Shown: positions 1 to 9,406, counted from the stretch's first letter. The stretch is DNA of 51,609 nt from Propionibacteriaceae bacterium UBA5174 (GCA_002413345.1 DHWU01000011.1:1-51609); one strand, 5' to 3'. The notes: generated by a model not told the origin, from the letters alone. Numbers and translations: made by a program.

Positions 1-1127
1 CGCACCTGTTCGAGCACCTGATGTTTTCCGGCTCAGCACATGTGGACAGTGGTGAACACCTGCAACTGATGCAGAACGTCGGCGGCTCTGTGAACGCCAC
101 CACCTGGTTTGATCGCACCAACTACTTCGAGACGGTGCCGGTGGGCGCCACTGACCTTGCGCTGTGGCTGGAGGCCGATCGACTGGGCTCCCTGGCTGAA
201 CATCTCACCCAAGACAGCGTCGACACCCAACGCGATGTCGTGATTGAGGAAAAGCGCCAGCGTTACGACAACGTCCCGTATGGCGATGCCATGAGCGAAC
301 TGGTGAAGCTGGTTTTCGGTGCTGACCATCCATACGGGCACACCACCATCGGCTCAATGGAAGACCTAGCCGCAGCCAACCGGGACGCCGCAGCCGCCTT
401 CTTCACTGAGCATTACCAGCCCGCGAATGCGGTACTCACCCTAGTTGGCGACATCAGCGCCAAGGATGCCTTCCGCAAGGCCGAACATGCCTTCGGCCAA
501 CTCAAGGCGATCAAGCCCACTCCCCGTCCCGACGCTGTGCCGTTGCCCCCACTCACCGGAATTCCCCGAACCACCCTCACCGCCAATGTGCCAGCAGAGG
601 TCAGCTACTTCGCCTGGCGACTACCCGCCCGGGACACTCCCGAGTTTGACGCCGCAGATCTCGCCTTGGCGATTCTCGGTCAGGGCCAAACGGCGTGGCT
701 CCATCAGCAGCTAGTCAAGAGCGGTCTGGCCTCAGCAGCTGGCGCTCAGGCCATGGGTTTGATCGGCGGCAACTCCATCGGGTTGTTGCAGCTACGCGCT
801 TTCCCTGATCAGCCGGTCGCCCCAGCTGTTTCGGCGGCGATTGTGCAACTGCAGCGACTTGGCCAAGACGGACCAACTGAGGCCGAACTGGCCCGAGCTA
901 AGGCTCAGTTCCGCCGAGAATGGCTCACCGAATTGGCCCGTTTCGACACTCGGGCCGATCTGATCAGTACCTATGCGGTATTGCATGGCGACCCAGATCG
1001 GGTGAACCGACGTCTTGCTGAGGTGGCCGCGGTTAGCGTGCAACAGGTGCGAGAAGCGGCAGCAACCTGGTTGAGCCCAGACCAGCGCGCCCAACTGGAT
1101 TACTACCGACAGGACGAGCATGCGTAA
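1..1127 (+). CDS. M16 family zinc metallopeptidase, catalytic subunit (5' truncated)
   Basis: Seen: the reading frame is open from base 3 and opens with HLFEH, the inverted zinc motif HxxEH of M16 (pitrilysin/processing-peptidase) proteases. The expected downstream glutamate lies in the VIEEKRQ segment about 75 residues later. So the true start and the first tens of residues lie before the window, and the ATG at 21 is internal. The rest has the usual two-lobed M16 layout, including a substrate-binding lobe after about residue 170 of the visible part. Its last bases (ATGCGTAA) overlap the next M16 gene by 8 bp, so the two are translationally coupled. Known for the family: bacterial M16B enzymes often act as a catalytic plus non-catalytic pair that degrades peptides. 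The substrate cannot be told from sequence. Confidence 0.93.
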   Translation, partial: HLFEHLMFSGSAHVDSGEHLQLMQNVGGSVNATTWFDRTNYFETVPVGATDLALWLEADRLGSLAEHLTQDSVDTQRDVVIEEKRQRYDNVPYGDAMSELVKLVFGADHPYGHTTIGSMEDLAAANRDAAAAFFTEHYQPANAVLTLVGDISAKDAFRKAEHAFGQLKAIKPTPRPDAVPLPPLTGIPRTTLTANVPAEVSYFAWRLPARDTPEFDAADLALAILGQGQTAWLHQQLVKSGLASAAGAQAMGLIGGNSIGLLQLRAFPDQPVAPAVSAAIVQLQRLGQDGPTEAELARAKAQFRREWLTELARFDTRADLISTYAVLHGDPDRVNRRLAEVAAVSVQQVREAAATWLSPDQRAQLDYYRQDEHA

Positions 1128-2460
1128 ACGCGACCAACGCCCAGCGGTGGCAGCGCCGCCACAGTGGCGCTTCGGTCAACCCGAGACGACCTGGCTGGAC
1201 AACGGGTTGCAGGTGGTGTTTTGCCCCCGCAAGGGTCAACATGTTGCCTCGGTCTGCCTGTCTTTAGACATTCCGCTGAGCGCAGAGCCTGCCGGGTTCG
1301 AGGGCGTGGCCACTATTACCGGACGCTGCCTCGACGAAGGCACGGTTGACCATCCCGGCGCTAGCTTTGCCGAAAGCCTCGAAGATATCGGCGCAGCTCT
1401 GGACGGTTCGGTCGGCCACGCCGCCACCCAAATCTGCCTCGACGCTCCGGTCGCAGTGCTTGCTGAGGCCCTCAGCCTGCTGGCTGAGGCCGTCCGAAGC
1501 CCTGAGCTTGCCCCCGCTGAGATCCAGCGCCACCAGGAACTCCGTTTGGCAGAAATCGAACAGCTGCTGGCCAGCTCTGCCCATTCAGCTCAGATGGCCT
1601 TCCGGAAAGCGTGCATTCCAGGCAGGTACCGAGCCGCTCACCAAGCTGGTGGGAACGCGGTCAGCGTCAGCGCCATCACCTCTGAAGCCGTTAAGACCTT
1701 CCATGCACTGCAGTACCGTCCCGATGTCGCCACCCTAATCATCTCCGGCGATCTTGACGCCCGCGTACTGGACGCCGTCGAAGCGGCCTTCGGTGACTGG
1801 GAAGTGGCCGAACCTCGCTGCCCACTGCATCAACACCCAGTTCCTCGAAGTCGACACCGTTGGCTGATCGACCGTCCCGGCGCGGTCCAAACAGACCTCC
1901 GACTCGGCGCTTTCGGCATCGACCGCACCGACCCGAGATGGGCCGACATTCAAGTGGCCACCCACGCAGTGGGGGGCGCTTTCCTCAGCAGGTTGAACCG
2001 GGTATTGCGCGAGGAGCGCGGCTTCACGTACGGCGTCCACCTAGTCAATCAGCCCATGCGCAGCGGCGGGTTGCTGGCCGTCCAGGGATCCTTTCGCACC
2101 GACACCGTGCCCGAGGCACTGTCTCTCGCCGCCTCGCTGGTGGATCTAACCAAGCGGGCGCTCACCCCAGAGGAAGTAGCCGAGGCGGTCCGCTACATCA
2201 CCGGCAGCGCACCGCTCCGCTTCGCTACGGCCCAAGGTGTCACCCAGCATCTGGCAGCCCTGGTCGCGGCCGGTCTGAGCGCCGATTTCATCGACGCTAA
2301 TACAGTCGCACTTTCCCAGGTGACACCGACTTCAGCCACCGAGGCACTAGTTGATCTACTACCAGTCGAGCGACTCAGTCTGGTAGTGGTCGGCCCAGCC
2401 GAGCAGCTGCGCCAGCCTTTGGCTGAGGCAGGCTGGGCCACCAGCGATCACCAGCTCTAG
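1120..2460 (+). CDS. M16 family peptidase-like protein, non-catalytic partner subunit
   Basis: A 446-residue M16 fold that overlaps the preceding catalytic subunit by 8 bp. At the place where the zinc motif should be, around residues 60-75, the sequence is SLDIPLSAEPAGFEGVA with no HxxEH, so metal binding and catalysis are not expected. The C-terminal half keeps the R/Y region (RGFTYGVHL) that positions substrate in M16B partner subunits. This is the classic arrangement of an active and an inactive M16 protein forming a heterodimer, and coupled translation favours equal amounts. It ends tail to tail with the UPF0182 gene inside a small tandem repeat. Confidence 0.92.
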   Translation: MRKRDQRPAVAAPPQWRFGQPETTWLDNGLQVVFCPRKGQHVASVCLSLDIPLSAEPAGFEGVATITGRCLDEGTVDHPGASFAESLEDIGAALDGSVGHAATQICLDAPVAVLAEALSLLAEAVRSPELAPAEIQRHQELRLAEIEQLLASSAHSAQMAFRKACIPGRYRAAHQAGGNAVSVSAITSEAVKTFHALQYRPDVATLIISGDLDARVLDAVEAAFGDWEVAEPRCPLHQHPVPRSRHRWLIDRPGAVQTDLRLGAFGIDRTDPRWADIQVATHAVGGAFLSRLNRVLREERGFTYGVHLVNQPMRSGGLLAVQGSFRTDTVPEALSLAASLVDLTKRALTPEEVAEAVRYITGSAPLRFATAQGVTQHLAALVAAGLSADFIDANTVALSQVTPTSATEALVDLLPVERLSLVVVGPAEQLRQPLAEAGWATSDHQL

Positions 2461-2485
2461 CGACCCGGCTTCTAGCGACCCAGCT
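2456..2485. repeat. two-copy 15-bp tandem repeat at a convergent gene junction
   Basis: TCTAGCGACCCGGCT (2456-2470) is followed directly by TCTAGCGACCCAGCT (2471-2485), differing at one base. Copy one contains the TAG stop of the plus-strand M16 gene. Copy two contains the TAG stop of the minus-strand UPF0182 gene, so the duplication separates two genes that otherwise abut. No hairpin with a T tract is seen here. Confidence 0.9.
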
Positions 2486-5363
2486 TCTTCAACCCCGAAG
2501 CCACCGCGGCCTTGGCGATCGCGACTTGGCTTTGATACTCAGCAAGATTGCCGTTGCGCAACGCGGCGTCAGCAGCGGTGAAGGCGGCATCGGCGGTCTT
2601 CAGATCCGCCGCAGCACCTTCGAGGTCGACCTTGGTGGTGGTCGGCGTGGTCGGAGTGGTTGGCGCCGTTGGCGTGGTTGGCGTGGTTGGCGTGGTCTGC
2701 CCGGTCTCTCCGGTAGAGGCGCCAGCGTTGCCTGAGAACACCTGGTCCAACGCCTCCTGCAAGGTGTTGCCGATCCCGACCGACTGACCAAAACGCACCG
2801 CAACGAACCTCAGCGCGGGATAAGACCCAGTGCTTCCTTGGCGAGTGGTGTAGATCGGCATTACATAGAGCAAGCCACTGCCCATCGGCAGGGTCAACAG
2901 GTTCCCGTACCTAGCCTCCGCCGAACCCTGGTTGGTGTAAGAACGCAATAGGTTGGCGAACGTCTGGTCGATAGTCATGTTGTTGAAGGTCTGTCCGGGC
3001 CCGTCCACCTGATGGGTGGCCGACATTCGCAGCACTCGCAGCTTCCCATAATCGGGACTCTTGGCATCAGCCACCACCGATAGGTAGGACGCCAAGTTAG
3101 ACCGTCCTTTAGGCACGAAGACTGTGGTCTGACTAAACACTGCGCCAGAGTTGCCTGGCCACTTGATCGACAGATAGTACGGTGGCTCCGCGCCGGCCGA
3201 GGTTGTCGCCTGAGCGGTCGCAGTCGTACTGCTGGAACCGGACTTGGTCGGGTCATCCGGCACCTCCCACAAATCGGATTGCTGATACCAAGCGTTGGCA
3301 TCGGTCATGTGATAGCGGGTGAGCACCTCGCGCTGGACTTTGAACAAGTCCTCGGGATAGCGAAGATGCGACAGCAATTCAGGACTAATCGCTTCCTTCG
3401 GCTGCACCACACCGGGATAGGCCTTTTCGTAGCTCTGCAAGATCGGATCAGTGGTATCCCAGGCATAAAGCGACACGCTGCCATCAGTCGCATCAACCAC
3501 GGCCTTCACCGAGTTGCGCAGGTAGTTCACCTCGCCGCTAATCGCGCCCCCACCCAGCGCGGTTTGCGCATCAGCGGTGACATCGCCCAGAGACTGCAGC
3601 TGGCTGTTCGGGTACGTCGCCGAAGTGGTGTAGCCGTCGACGATCCAGACCAGTCGGGAGTTGACCACAGCCGGGTAAATATTCGAATCCAGGGTGAGCC
3701 AAGGAGCTACCTTCGACACCCGCTCGGTCGGCGTACGGTCATAGAGCACCTTCGAAGCAGAATTCACCCGGTCAGACAACAGCAGGTTCAGATCCATAAG
3801 CCGGGTGGCATACAGCGCCCGGGTAAACGGATCCCCGATCGACACCCCGCCACTGCCGGCATAGGTGTTGTAGGTCTCAGCGCCGCTGGTGCTACCACCA
3901 GGGGTGTCCAACTCGATCGCGGACTGGCCGCTCTCACGGCCAACAATGGCGTAGGTGTTGCTGCTCTCACCGTAATAGATCCGGCCTTCGTAGGAACCCA
4001 GCTTTCCCGATGGCGGGATGTCTCCGTCGAGAAATACCGGATCACCAGCCTGACTACGCTGATTGCCGTAGGCGGCGACCAGTCCGTAGCCGTGGGTGTA
4101 GACGGTATGCAGGTTGTTCCAACTCCGGTCGGGGAGTTTGGTCTGGTCCAGTTCTCGAGCAGCCACCACGACATCGGACTTGACGCCATCAACGACATAG
4201 CGATCGACATCGAGCACATTCTGGAACGAGTAGTAGTTCTTGACCTGCTGCAACTGGTCGAAGCTAGTCGAAACCACCGCCGGATCGATCAACCGAATTC
4301 CCGGCAAAGCCGCGGCGTCCTCTTTCAACTGCCCCGGACGCACTTGCACCACCGCCGAGTATTCGGTTACTTCGGTGTCAGCCACATTGAAGGCGGCTCG
4401 GGTCGCGGCAATATTGGCTTCGATATAGGTACGTTCTTTGTCTGGCTCGTTTGGCAACACTTGGAAGGAGCGCACCACCGCCGGATAGATCATTCCCAAG
4501 ATGATTCCCGATAGCACCATCAGCACCACGGCGGCCGCTGGCAGCGTTCCGCGTTTGAGGAATCCGTTGGCGAACAGCAGCCCCGCGCAGACGAAGGCGA
4601 TCACCGCAATCACTAGCTTGGCGGTCACCAGCGCTTTGTCGTCGGTGTACTGCATCCCGGTGAACAGGGTGCCTTCACTGACCAAGATGCCGTAACGGCT
4701 CAACCACTGGCTGACACCGTAGAAGACCAGCAGCACCCCACCAAGAATCGACAAGTGGAACCGTGCGGCGCGGTTCCCAACAGCGCGCGTCCCGCGGCCG
4801 AAGCCGAGCCCGCCCACGGCAAAATGCACCACGGACGAGCCCACCAGAGCAAAAGCCACTGCCGAAATCAAGAACGCCACCGCGTCTGCCAACACTGGGT
4901 ACTCGAACACGTAGAACCCAACATCGAGTCCGAAGTACGGATCGGCGACCCCAAATGGAGTGCGATTCCACCACAGCAGGTACTGGTTGTACTGGGCAGC
5001 CGCGCTCAGTCCGGCCATCAAACCCAAGAATGCCGCTGGCACCGCTACGACCAACCCAGCTTTGCTCTCAATCAGTTCTCGATAGCGGTCCAACAGTGCG
5101 CTTCGGCTGGCAGGGCCACGTTGCGGACGCAGCCGGAAGGCCAGCCACATATTGCCGCCAACCGCACCGGCCATCACGGCGAAGAAGATGATGAACAACA
5201 GCGCTTGCGCGCCCAGTTGGGTGCTGAACACCTGCGGGTAGGCGACTGAGTCGAACCACAACTTCTCGGTCCACAGCTCAGCGAAAATCCCCCAGACCAC
5301 AACCAGCCCAAGTAGCACCAATGCGCTAGGTACCACCAAACGACGCCAGCCGACAGTAGTCAC
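2472..5363 (-). CDS. UPF0182 family integral membrane protein
   Basis: A protein of about 963 residues matching the UPF0182 (COG1615) family, typical of actinobacteria and recalled as Rv3193c in M. tuberculosis. The first roughly 320 residues hold about seven hydrophobic segments; a long extracytoplasmic region follows. The C-terminal end has a low-complexity Thr/Pro stretch (repeats of TTP/TAP) before a charged helical tail, encoded by 9-bp repeats around 2640-2700. Start choice: a strong GAGGAG lies 7 bases before the GTG at 5363 but only 1 base before the upstream in-frame GTG at 5369, so 5363 is preferred. The biochemical function of the family is unknown. Confidence 0.93.
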   Translation of the reverse strand: MTTVGWRRLVVPSALVLLGLVVVWGIFAELWTEKLWFDSVAYPQVFSTQLGAQALLFIIFFAVMAGAVGGNMWLAFRLRPQRGPASRSALLDRYRELIESKAGLVVAVPAAFLGLMAGLSAAAQYNQYLLWWNRTPFGVADPYFGLDVGFYVFEYPVLADAVAFLISAVAFALVGSSVVHFAVGGLGFGRGTRAVGNRAARFHLSILGGVLLVFYGVSQWLSRYGILVSEGTLFTGMQYTDDKALVTAKLVIAVIAFVCAGLLFANGFLKRGTLPAAAVVLMVLSGIILGMIYPAVVRSFQVLPNEPDKERTYIEANIAATRAAFNVADTEVTEYSAVVQVRPGQLKEDAAALPGIRLIDPAVVSTSFDQLQQVKNYYSFQNVLDVDRYVVDGVKSDVVVAARELDQTKLPDRSWNNLHTVYTHGYGLVAAYGNQRSQAGDPVFLDGDIPPSGKLGSYEGRIYYGESSNTYAIVGRESGQSAIELDTPGGSTSGAETYNTYAGSGGVSIGDPFTRALYATRLMDLNLLLSDRVNSASKVLYDRTPTERVSKVAPWLTLDSNIYPAVVNSRLVWIVDGYTTSATYPNSQLQSLGDVTADAQTALGGGAISGEVNYLRNSVKAVVDATDGSVSLYAWDTTDPILQSYEKAYPGVVQPKEAISPELLSHLRYPEDLFKVQREVLTRYHMTDANAWYQQSDLWEVPDDPTKSGSSSTTATAQATTSAGAEPPYYLSIKWPGNSGAVFSQTTVFVPKGRSNLASYLSVVADAKSPDYGKLRVLRMSATHQVDGPGQTFNNMTIDQTFANLLRSYTNQGSAEARYGNLLTLPMGSGLLYVMPIYTTRQGSTGSYPALRFVAVRFGQSVGIGNTLQEALDQVFSGNAGASTGETGQTTPTTPTTPTAPTTPTTPTTTKVDLEGAAADLKTADAAFTAADAALRNGNLAEYQSQVAIAKAAVASGLKKLGR

Positions 5364-5398
5364 GTCCACACTCCTCGCACTGCAGTTCCCCGAAGGAT

Positions 5399-5899
5399 CT
5401 ACTCAAATGTATGAGCTAGCGCCGCCGCCAGGGCTGGCACCAGATCTGCGCTAGACAGCAGGTCGCCGTCCTCGCCTCGCACCCGAGCCACACCATGGTG
5501 TTGGCCCTCCCGCATGACGCCAACCACTACCCGAAGGTCAAGCCGCCTTGGGTGGTCAGCGATGACTTTGGCAGCCGCCTGCGGATCGCTGGGTAAGTCC
5601 GCCTCAGCCTCGGAGGGCAGAAAGGCCCGCTCCAACGACAAGGCACAACCAGCCACGGCTGGTGGCCACACGATTGCGGCTAGGGTCTCGCCCAAATCCG
5701 CACCAGCGTGAAATTCGTCCTGCTCAACCGAACTGAGCCCATCAGGAGTGGCCGCCTGCAATGCCTCGGCAAGCTGGGGCTCCGCGACAATCAGCTCCGC
5801 GGTTCGCACCAGCGCGAACAAGCGGGCTGGTTGGTCCCAACCCAGTTTGCCAACGTGACGCTCCACCTCAAGTAGTGCTGCCAGCAATGCTTCGCTCAT
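5399..5899 (-). CDS. PPA1309 family protein
   Basis: A 166-residue, mostly helical acidic protein beginning MSEALLAALLEVERHV. It matches the actinobacterial PPA1309 family, named after a Cutibacterium acnes locus, which has no assigned function. Its ATG overlaps the stop of the upstream PDZ protease gene by 4 bp (ATGA), so the two are co-translated. The UPF0182 gene follows 36 bases downstream on the same strand, making a likely three-gene unit. No signal peptide, membrane segment or metal motif is visible. Confidence 0.88.
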   Translation of the reverse strand: MSEALLAALLEVERHVGKLGWDQPARLFALVRTAELIVAEPQLAEALQAATPDGLSSVEQDEFHAGADLGETLAAIVWPPAVAGCALSLERAFLPSEAEADLPSDPQAAAKVIADHPRRLDLRVVVGVMREGQHHGVARVRGEDGDLLSSADLVPALAAALAHTFE

Positions 5900-6945
5900 T
5901 GACAGCCCTGTACCGAGGCCGCTGTGGTCGGATCCTGTAACGCCGCCAATTTGGAGACCGCATCACCCAAAGTCGTCACCGGCACCAATCGGACGCCAGC
6001 CGGTGCGGCACCCAATTTGCTGCAGTCTCCCTTGGGCAGCAAGAAGATTGTGGCTTTGTCCCTGGAAGCGGCGGCAAGTTTTTCTTCGACCCCACCAATT
6101 GGCCCAACCGTGCCATCGACCGACATGGTTCCAGTGCCAGCCACAATCTGTCCGCCGGTGATGCTGGTCGGCTGCAACTGGTCGTAAATGGCTAGAGAAA
6201 ACATCAAACCCGCGCTAGATCCGCCAACCTCCGGATCAACCGCAAAGGTCACCTTCGGCTCGTATTCGTAGCCGATCGCCACCTCGATCCCAACCACCGG
6301 AACATCGGGAGCCTGACTGGTGGCGCGGGTGGTCACCGTTTGCCGCGTGGTGGCGCCGTCGCGCTTCACTGTGAAGCTAACTTCCTGACCCACATTGTGG
6401 CTCTTTACTGCAGCCTTCACTTCTCCTGGGTCAGTGACCGGAACATCATCCACGGCAACGATCAGATCGCCCGGTTTGAGAATGCCGGCCGCAGCTCCAG
6501 AGGTCTGCACCGCGGAAACCACCGGCAGCTCTGTCACTTCGATATCAGCCTGTCGCAGAGCGGCAACGACGGCCGAGTCCTGAGAATCGACCATCAACTG
6601 ACTGTCTTTAGAGGTGATCTCCGAAGCTGAGGCCCCGGTGCGATAGACCGATTGCCTGGGCAGCACCTCACGCGCCGGCATGAAATACGAGATCAAGATC
6701 TCGGGCAGACTCAAGGTGCTGTCCGGAGCAGTCACACTGATGGTTGTCATCAGCAATTCTCCGCTGGTCGGGTAGGACTGCGCGCCAGTGATAGAAATCG
6801 CGGGGCTATCCCCCACTTTGCCCAACAGGTTGTAGGTAGCCCCCGGCGCCCACGTGACATAAGGCACGGGCACTAGGGCAATCACTGCTGCCAGCACCAC
6901 AAACAGCAAAGCCGAAAGCGCCGCCGTCCAGGTTTGCCGGGTCAT
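5896..6945 (-). CDS. membrane-anchored PDZ / Lon-like serine protease (YlbL type)
   Basis: 349 residues. One N-terminal hydrophobic segment (residues ~8-30) acts as signal anchor. A PDZ domain sits around residues 130-210 (LKPGDLIVAVDDVPV). The C-terminal Lon (S16) proteolytic domain carries the Ser-Lys dyad: serine in GGSSAGLMFSLA and lysine in GPIGGVEEKLAAA. It lacks the AAA ATPase of true Lon, as is usual for this family. The active site is expected outside the membrane. A GGAGG sits just before ATG 6945. The stop overlaps the PPA1309 gene. From recalled synteny this is the Rv3194c equivalent. Substrates are unknown. Confidence 0.93.
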   Translation of the reverse strand: MTRQTWTAALSALLFVVLAAVIALVPVPYVTWAPGATYNLLGKVGDSPAISITGAQSYPTSGELLMTTISVTAPDSTLSLPEILISYFMPAREVLPRQSVYRTGASASEITSKDSQLMVDSQDSAVVAALRQADIEVTELPVVSAVQTSGAAAGILKPGDLIVAVDDVPVTDPGEVKAAVKSHNVGQEVSFTVKRDGATTRQTVTTRATSQAPDVPVVGIEVAIGYEYEPKVTFAVDPEVGGSSAGLMFSLAIYDQLQPTSITGGQIVAGTGTMSVDGTVGPIGGVEEKLAAASRDKATIFLLPKGDCSKLGAAPAGVRLVPVTTLGDAVSKLAALQDPTTAASVQGCQ

Positions 6946-7052
6946 CCCACCTCCAGATTCGTTGTCCGCTCAATGCACCCTACCGGGTTAGACCCAGCAA
7001 ACAGCTTGGTCGGTGGGCGACAATGGGAAGCCCACGGACAAGGAGCAGTCGA

Positions 7053-8399
7053 GTGAACGATCCGGGCAACCCAGATCAACGTCCCGATTCTGGCGATGAC
7101 CAAGAGGCGCTGATGCGCTTCCTTGCTCAGTTCGGGATCACTGCCAATGCCGATGGCAGCATGGATCCCGCACAACTGATGGGTCGAATGCAGGAGCTTC
7201 TCACCACCTTCAATACCCAGCTCGCCGGTTTTGGCACGGCTGACGCTGCCAGCGGCATGAACTGGGGTTTCACCCGTGATCTAGTGCGCCGGGCCACTGC
7301 CGAGGCAGGCCCCGACCCAGAGCTCACCTCGGCTCAACAAGCCCAAATAGTTGATGCGGTCGGGTTGGCTGATCTATGGCTGGACGCTGAGATCGAGTTT
7401 GGGCGGCTCAGCACCACTGCGGTCGCTTGGCGCCGCACTGATTGGGTGGATCACACCCTGAGCACCTGGCAGCAGTTGGTGCAGCCAGTGATCACCCAAC
7501 TCTCCGTCGCCTTGCGTTCGCTAGTTGAGGCGGATCAACCGGCCGCCATGGAACCGATGCTGAAGCTCGCTGTGTCCAGCATGTTCGCCGCTCAGCTCAG
7601 CCAGACCTTGGCCAGTTTGGCCACCAGCGTGCTCAGCGGCTCCGACCTCGGATTGCCAATCACCGATGAATCCCGGGTCTGCCTGATCCCGGCCAATCTG
7701 AATGACTTCGCTGAGGGGCTGTCTACCAGTCGCGACGACCTAGTGCTCTACCTGGCCATTCGCGAAGCTGCTCGCCAACGCCTGTTTGCTGCGGTGACTT
7801 GGTTGGGGCCGCAACTGCTTGCCCTCATTGAGCACTACGCCCGGGAAATCACTATTGATCCCGATGCCTTGGAACAAGCGATTGAAGGCCAGCTCAACTC
7901 GGTGGCAAGTCCTGCAGATCTGGAACGAGCCGGCAATGCCGTGGCCCATTCGCTGTTCGCACCACAACAAAGCACCGAACAAAAAGAAATCTTGGCCAGG
8001 CTAGAGACGCTGCTGGCGCTAGTCGAAGGATGGGTGGACGAAGTCACTGCTCGAGTCACCGCACCGGTGATGCCCGCTGCCGCAGGTCTGACCGAAATGC
8101 TGCGCAGACGTCGAGCCACCGGAGGCCCGGCCGAACTCGCGTTGAAAAATCTAGTCGGCTTGGAATTGCGTCCCCGTCGCACCCGCGAAGCCGCGAACCT
8201 TTGGGCCGCAACCCGAGCCGCTAGAGGTGCCGCTGGACGCGACATGGTGTGGGCGCACCCCGACTTATTGCCAGATGCAGCTGATTTGGACGATCCGCTC
8301 GGCTTTGCTGATCCGCAAAGCCAGGCCAAGCCCATTGATGACCTTGATGCCGAACTCGCCAAGCTGCTGGAGCAGGAAGGCCGCGGCGACCAAAGCTGA
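7053..8399 (+). CDS. zinc-dependent metalloprotease family protein (DUF2342/zincin_2), probably degenerate
   Basis: 448 residues of the DUF2342 (PF10103) family, Rv3195 by recalled synteny; these are often called zinc-dependent metalloproteases or F420-biosynthesis-associated proteins. Start: GTG at 7053 has AGGAG at 7041-7045, seven bases away, and beats the upstream in-frame ATG at 7023. No HExxH is present. In the family core the sequence reads LAIREAARQRLFAAVTWL. As I recall it, the consensus has His at the Arg and at the second Ala (REAAHxRLFAHVPWL), so putative metal ligands look lost. The stop lies inside a tandem repeat shared with the convergent M48 gene. Confidence 0.88.
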   Translation: MNDPGNPDQRPDSGDDQEALMRFLAQFGITANADGSMDPAQLMGRMQELLTTFNTQLAGFGTADAASGMNWGFTRDLVRRATAEAGPDPELTSAQQAQIVDAVGLADLWLDAEIEFGRLSTTAVAWRRTDWVDHTLSTWQQLVQPVITQLSVALRSLVEADQPAAMEPMLKLAVSSMFAAQLSQTLASLATSVLSGSDLGLPITDESRVCLIPANLNDFAEGLSTSRDDLVLYLAIREAARQRLFAAVTWLGPQLLALIEHYAREITIDPDALEQAIEGQLNSVASPADLERAGNAVAHSLFAPQQSTEQKEILARLETLLALVEGWVDEVTARVTAPVMPAAAGLTEMLRRRRATGGPAELALKNLVGLELRPRRTREAANLWAATRAARGAAGRDMVWAHPDLLPDAADLDDPLGFADPQSQAKPIDDLDAELAKLLEQEGRGDQS

Positions 8400-8435
8400 G
8401 TCAAACCAGAGCTGAGTCAGGACAAAGCTGAGTCA
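8393..8435. repeat. three-copy 16-bp-period repeat at a convergent junction
   Basis: The core AGCTGAGTCA occurs at 8394, 8410 and 8426 with a constant 16-bp period and differing spacers. Copy one contains the TGA stop of the plus-strand zincin-like gene (8397-8399). Copy two contains, in complement, the TGA stop of the minus-strand metallopeptidase (8417-8419). The 17 bases between the genes consist of this array. Confidence 0.9.
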
Positions 8436-8998
8436 GCGCATTCGGCACCGTCTAGATCCAGTTGAGTACCAGTGGCGCCACTATCGACTGCATGCTGATA
8501 CCCGGCCAAGTAGGCCTTAGCCTCGGCCAGCTGCGAATAATTCGACAGCAGCCGGTGAAAATCGCGGGAATGGTTGGGCTCGAGCAGATGCGCCAACTCG
8601 TGGAGAAGTACGTAGTCCAACACCCAGCTCGGCATAGCCTTCAGCCTTGACGACAGTCTGATCTCTCCGGTGGCTGGGCTGCACGAACCCCAACGCCGAA
8701 GTTGGTTATCCACCCACCGGATTTGGGTCGGTGGTAGCGGCACGCCAGAGAGTTCGGCGATGTGAGTGACATACAGGTTCTCGGCACGGCCAAATAGCTC
8801 AGCATCACCCAGCCGGGCACCGACCTGCACCTCTCGACGCAAGAACCGCTGCACTAACGGCGGCAACAGCGATGCCTCTTGGTCTTTGGTGAGCCGCTCG
8901 GGTACGAGCGCGACCAGTTGTCCGCGATCGCGGTACACCGTCATGGTTCGCTTGCGCCGCGTGCTACGCCGCACCTCGACCTCTGGGATGCCTACCAT
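8417..8998 (-). CDS. YgjP/M48-type metallopeptidase (DUF45)
   Basis: 193 residues from ATG 8998. The zinc site is seen as HELAHLLEPNHSRDFHRLL: HExxH plus a downstream His, as in the YgjP-like (DUF45, WLM-related) family. The N-terminal half is a basic beta-rich segment (VRRSTRRKRTMTVYRD). The frame stays open upstream to 9109, but the extra 37 residues look non-conserved, so the start at MVGIPEVEVRR is preferred; the ribosome site there is weak. Family members are presumed cytosolic metallopeptidases of unknown substrate. Convergent with the zincin-like gene and divergent from the small zinc-ribbon gene. Confidence 0.88.
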   Translation of the reverse strand: MVGIPEVEVRRSTRRKRTMTVYRDRGQLVALVPERLTKDQEASLLPPLVQRFLRREVQVGARLGDAELFGRAENLYVTHIAELSGVPLPPTQIRWVDNQLRRWGSCSPATGEIRLSSRLKAMPSWVLDYVLLHELAHLLEPNHSRDFHRLLSNYSQLAEAKAYLAGYQHAVDSGATGTQLDLDGAECADSALS

Positions 8999-9244
8999 GC
9001 GCAAAACCCTACGACACACCACTGACAGCCCGGTTGACCAAGTTGGCCTGACACCACTAGTTTTCTTGGTGAGGCCCCCGGAGGATCGTCCGCTAGCAGG
9101 GGAAGGCAAGCGAACTGATCACCGGGGGTCCTCGCTGCCCCAAGTGTTCGGGCTGAAGTAAATGTCAGCGTTGTTGGCATAGACTAAGCCCGGCATTCGT
9201 AGCCGAGCCCATCAGCGGGCGAAGCCGAACTACAGGAGGATTAC

Positions 9245-9406
9245 GTGGCCACGGACACCTACAAGGGCTCCTTCTACTGCGTCAAGTGCAAGGACCATCG
9301 CGACGCCGAAGGCGACGTCACGGTCAATGACAAGGGAACCCGGATCGCAAAGGCCAAGTGCCCAGTGTGCGGTACCAACTTGACCCGGTTCCTGCCGAAG
9401 GCCTGA
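9245..9406 (+). CDS. DUF5679 small zinc-ribbon protein
   Basis: A 53-residue protein. It starts at GTG 9245 behind a perfect AGGAGG (9234-9239) five bases upstream and ends at TGA 9404-9406. It holds two CxxC pairs (YCVKCK and CPVCGT) in a basic context, which fits a single structural zinc ribbon and the DUF5679 family of actinobacteria. The strong ribosome site and the terminator right behind it suggest an abundant, monocistronic product. Function unknown. In many actinobacteria it sits between the M48-like gene and the ThiF-like/AarF pair, as here. Confidence 0.92.
   Translation: MATDTYKGSFYCVKCKDHRDAEGDVTVNDKGTRIAKAKCPVCGTNLTRFLPKA

Noticed and set aside
3279..4514. 411-codon open frame on the plus strand
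   Set aside because: It lies wholly antisense to the clearly conserved UPF0182 gene, has no recognisable domain and reflects GC-biased codon usage of the opposite strand.
7023..7052. ATG 7023 as start of the zincin-like gene
   Set aside because: AGGAG at 7041-7045 lies inside that extension and fits GTG 7053 at seven bases.
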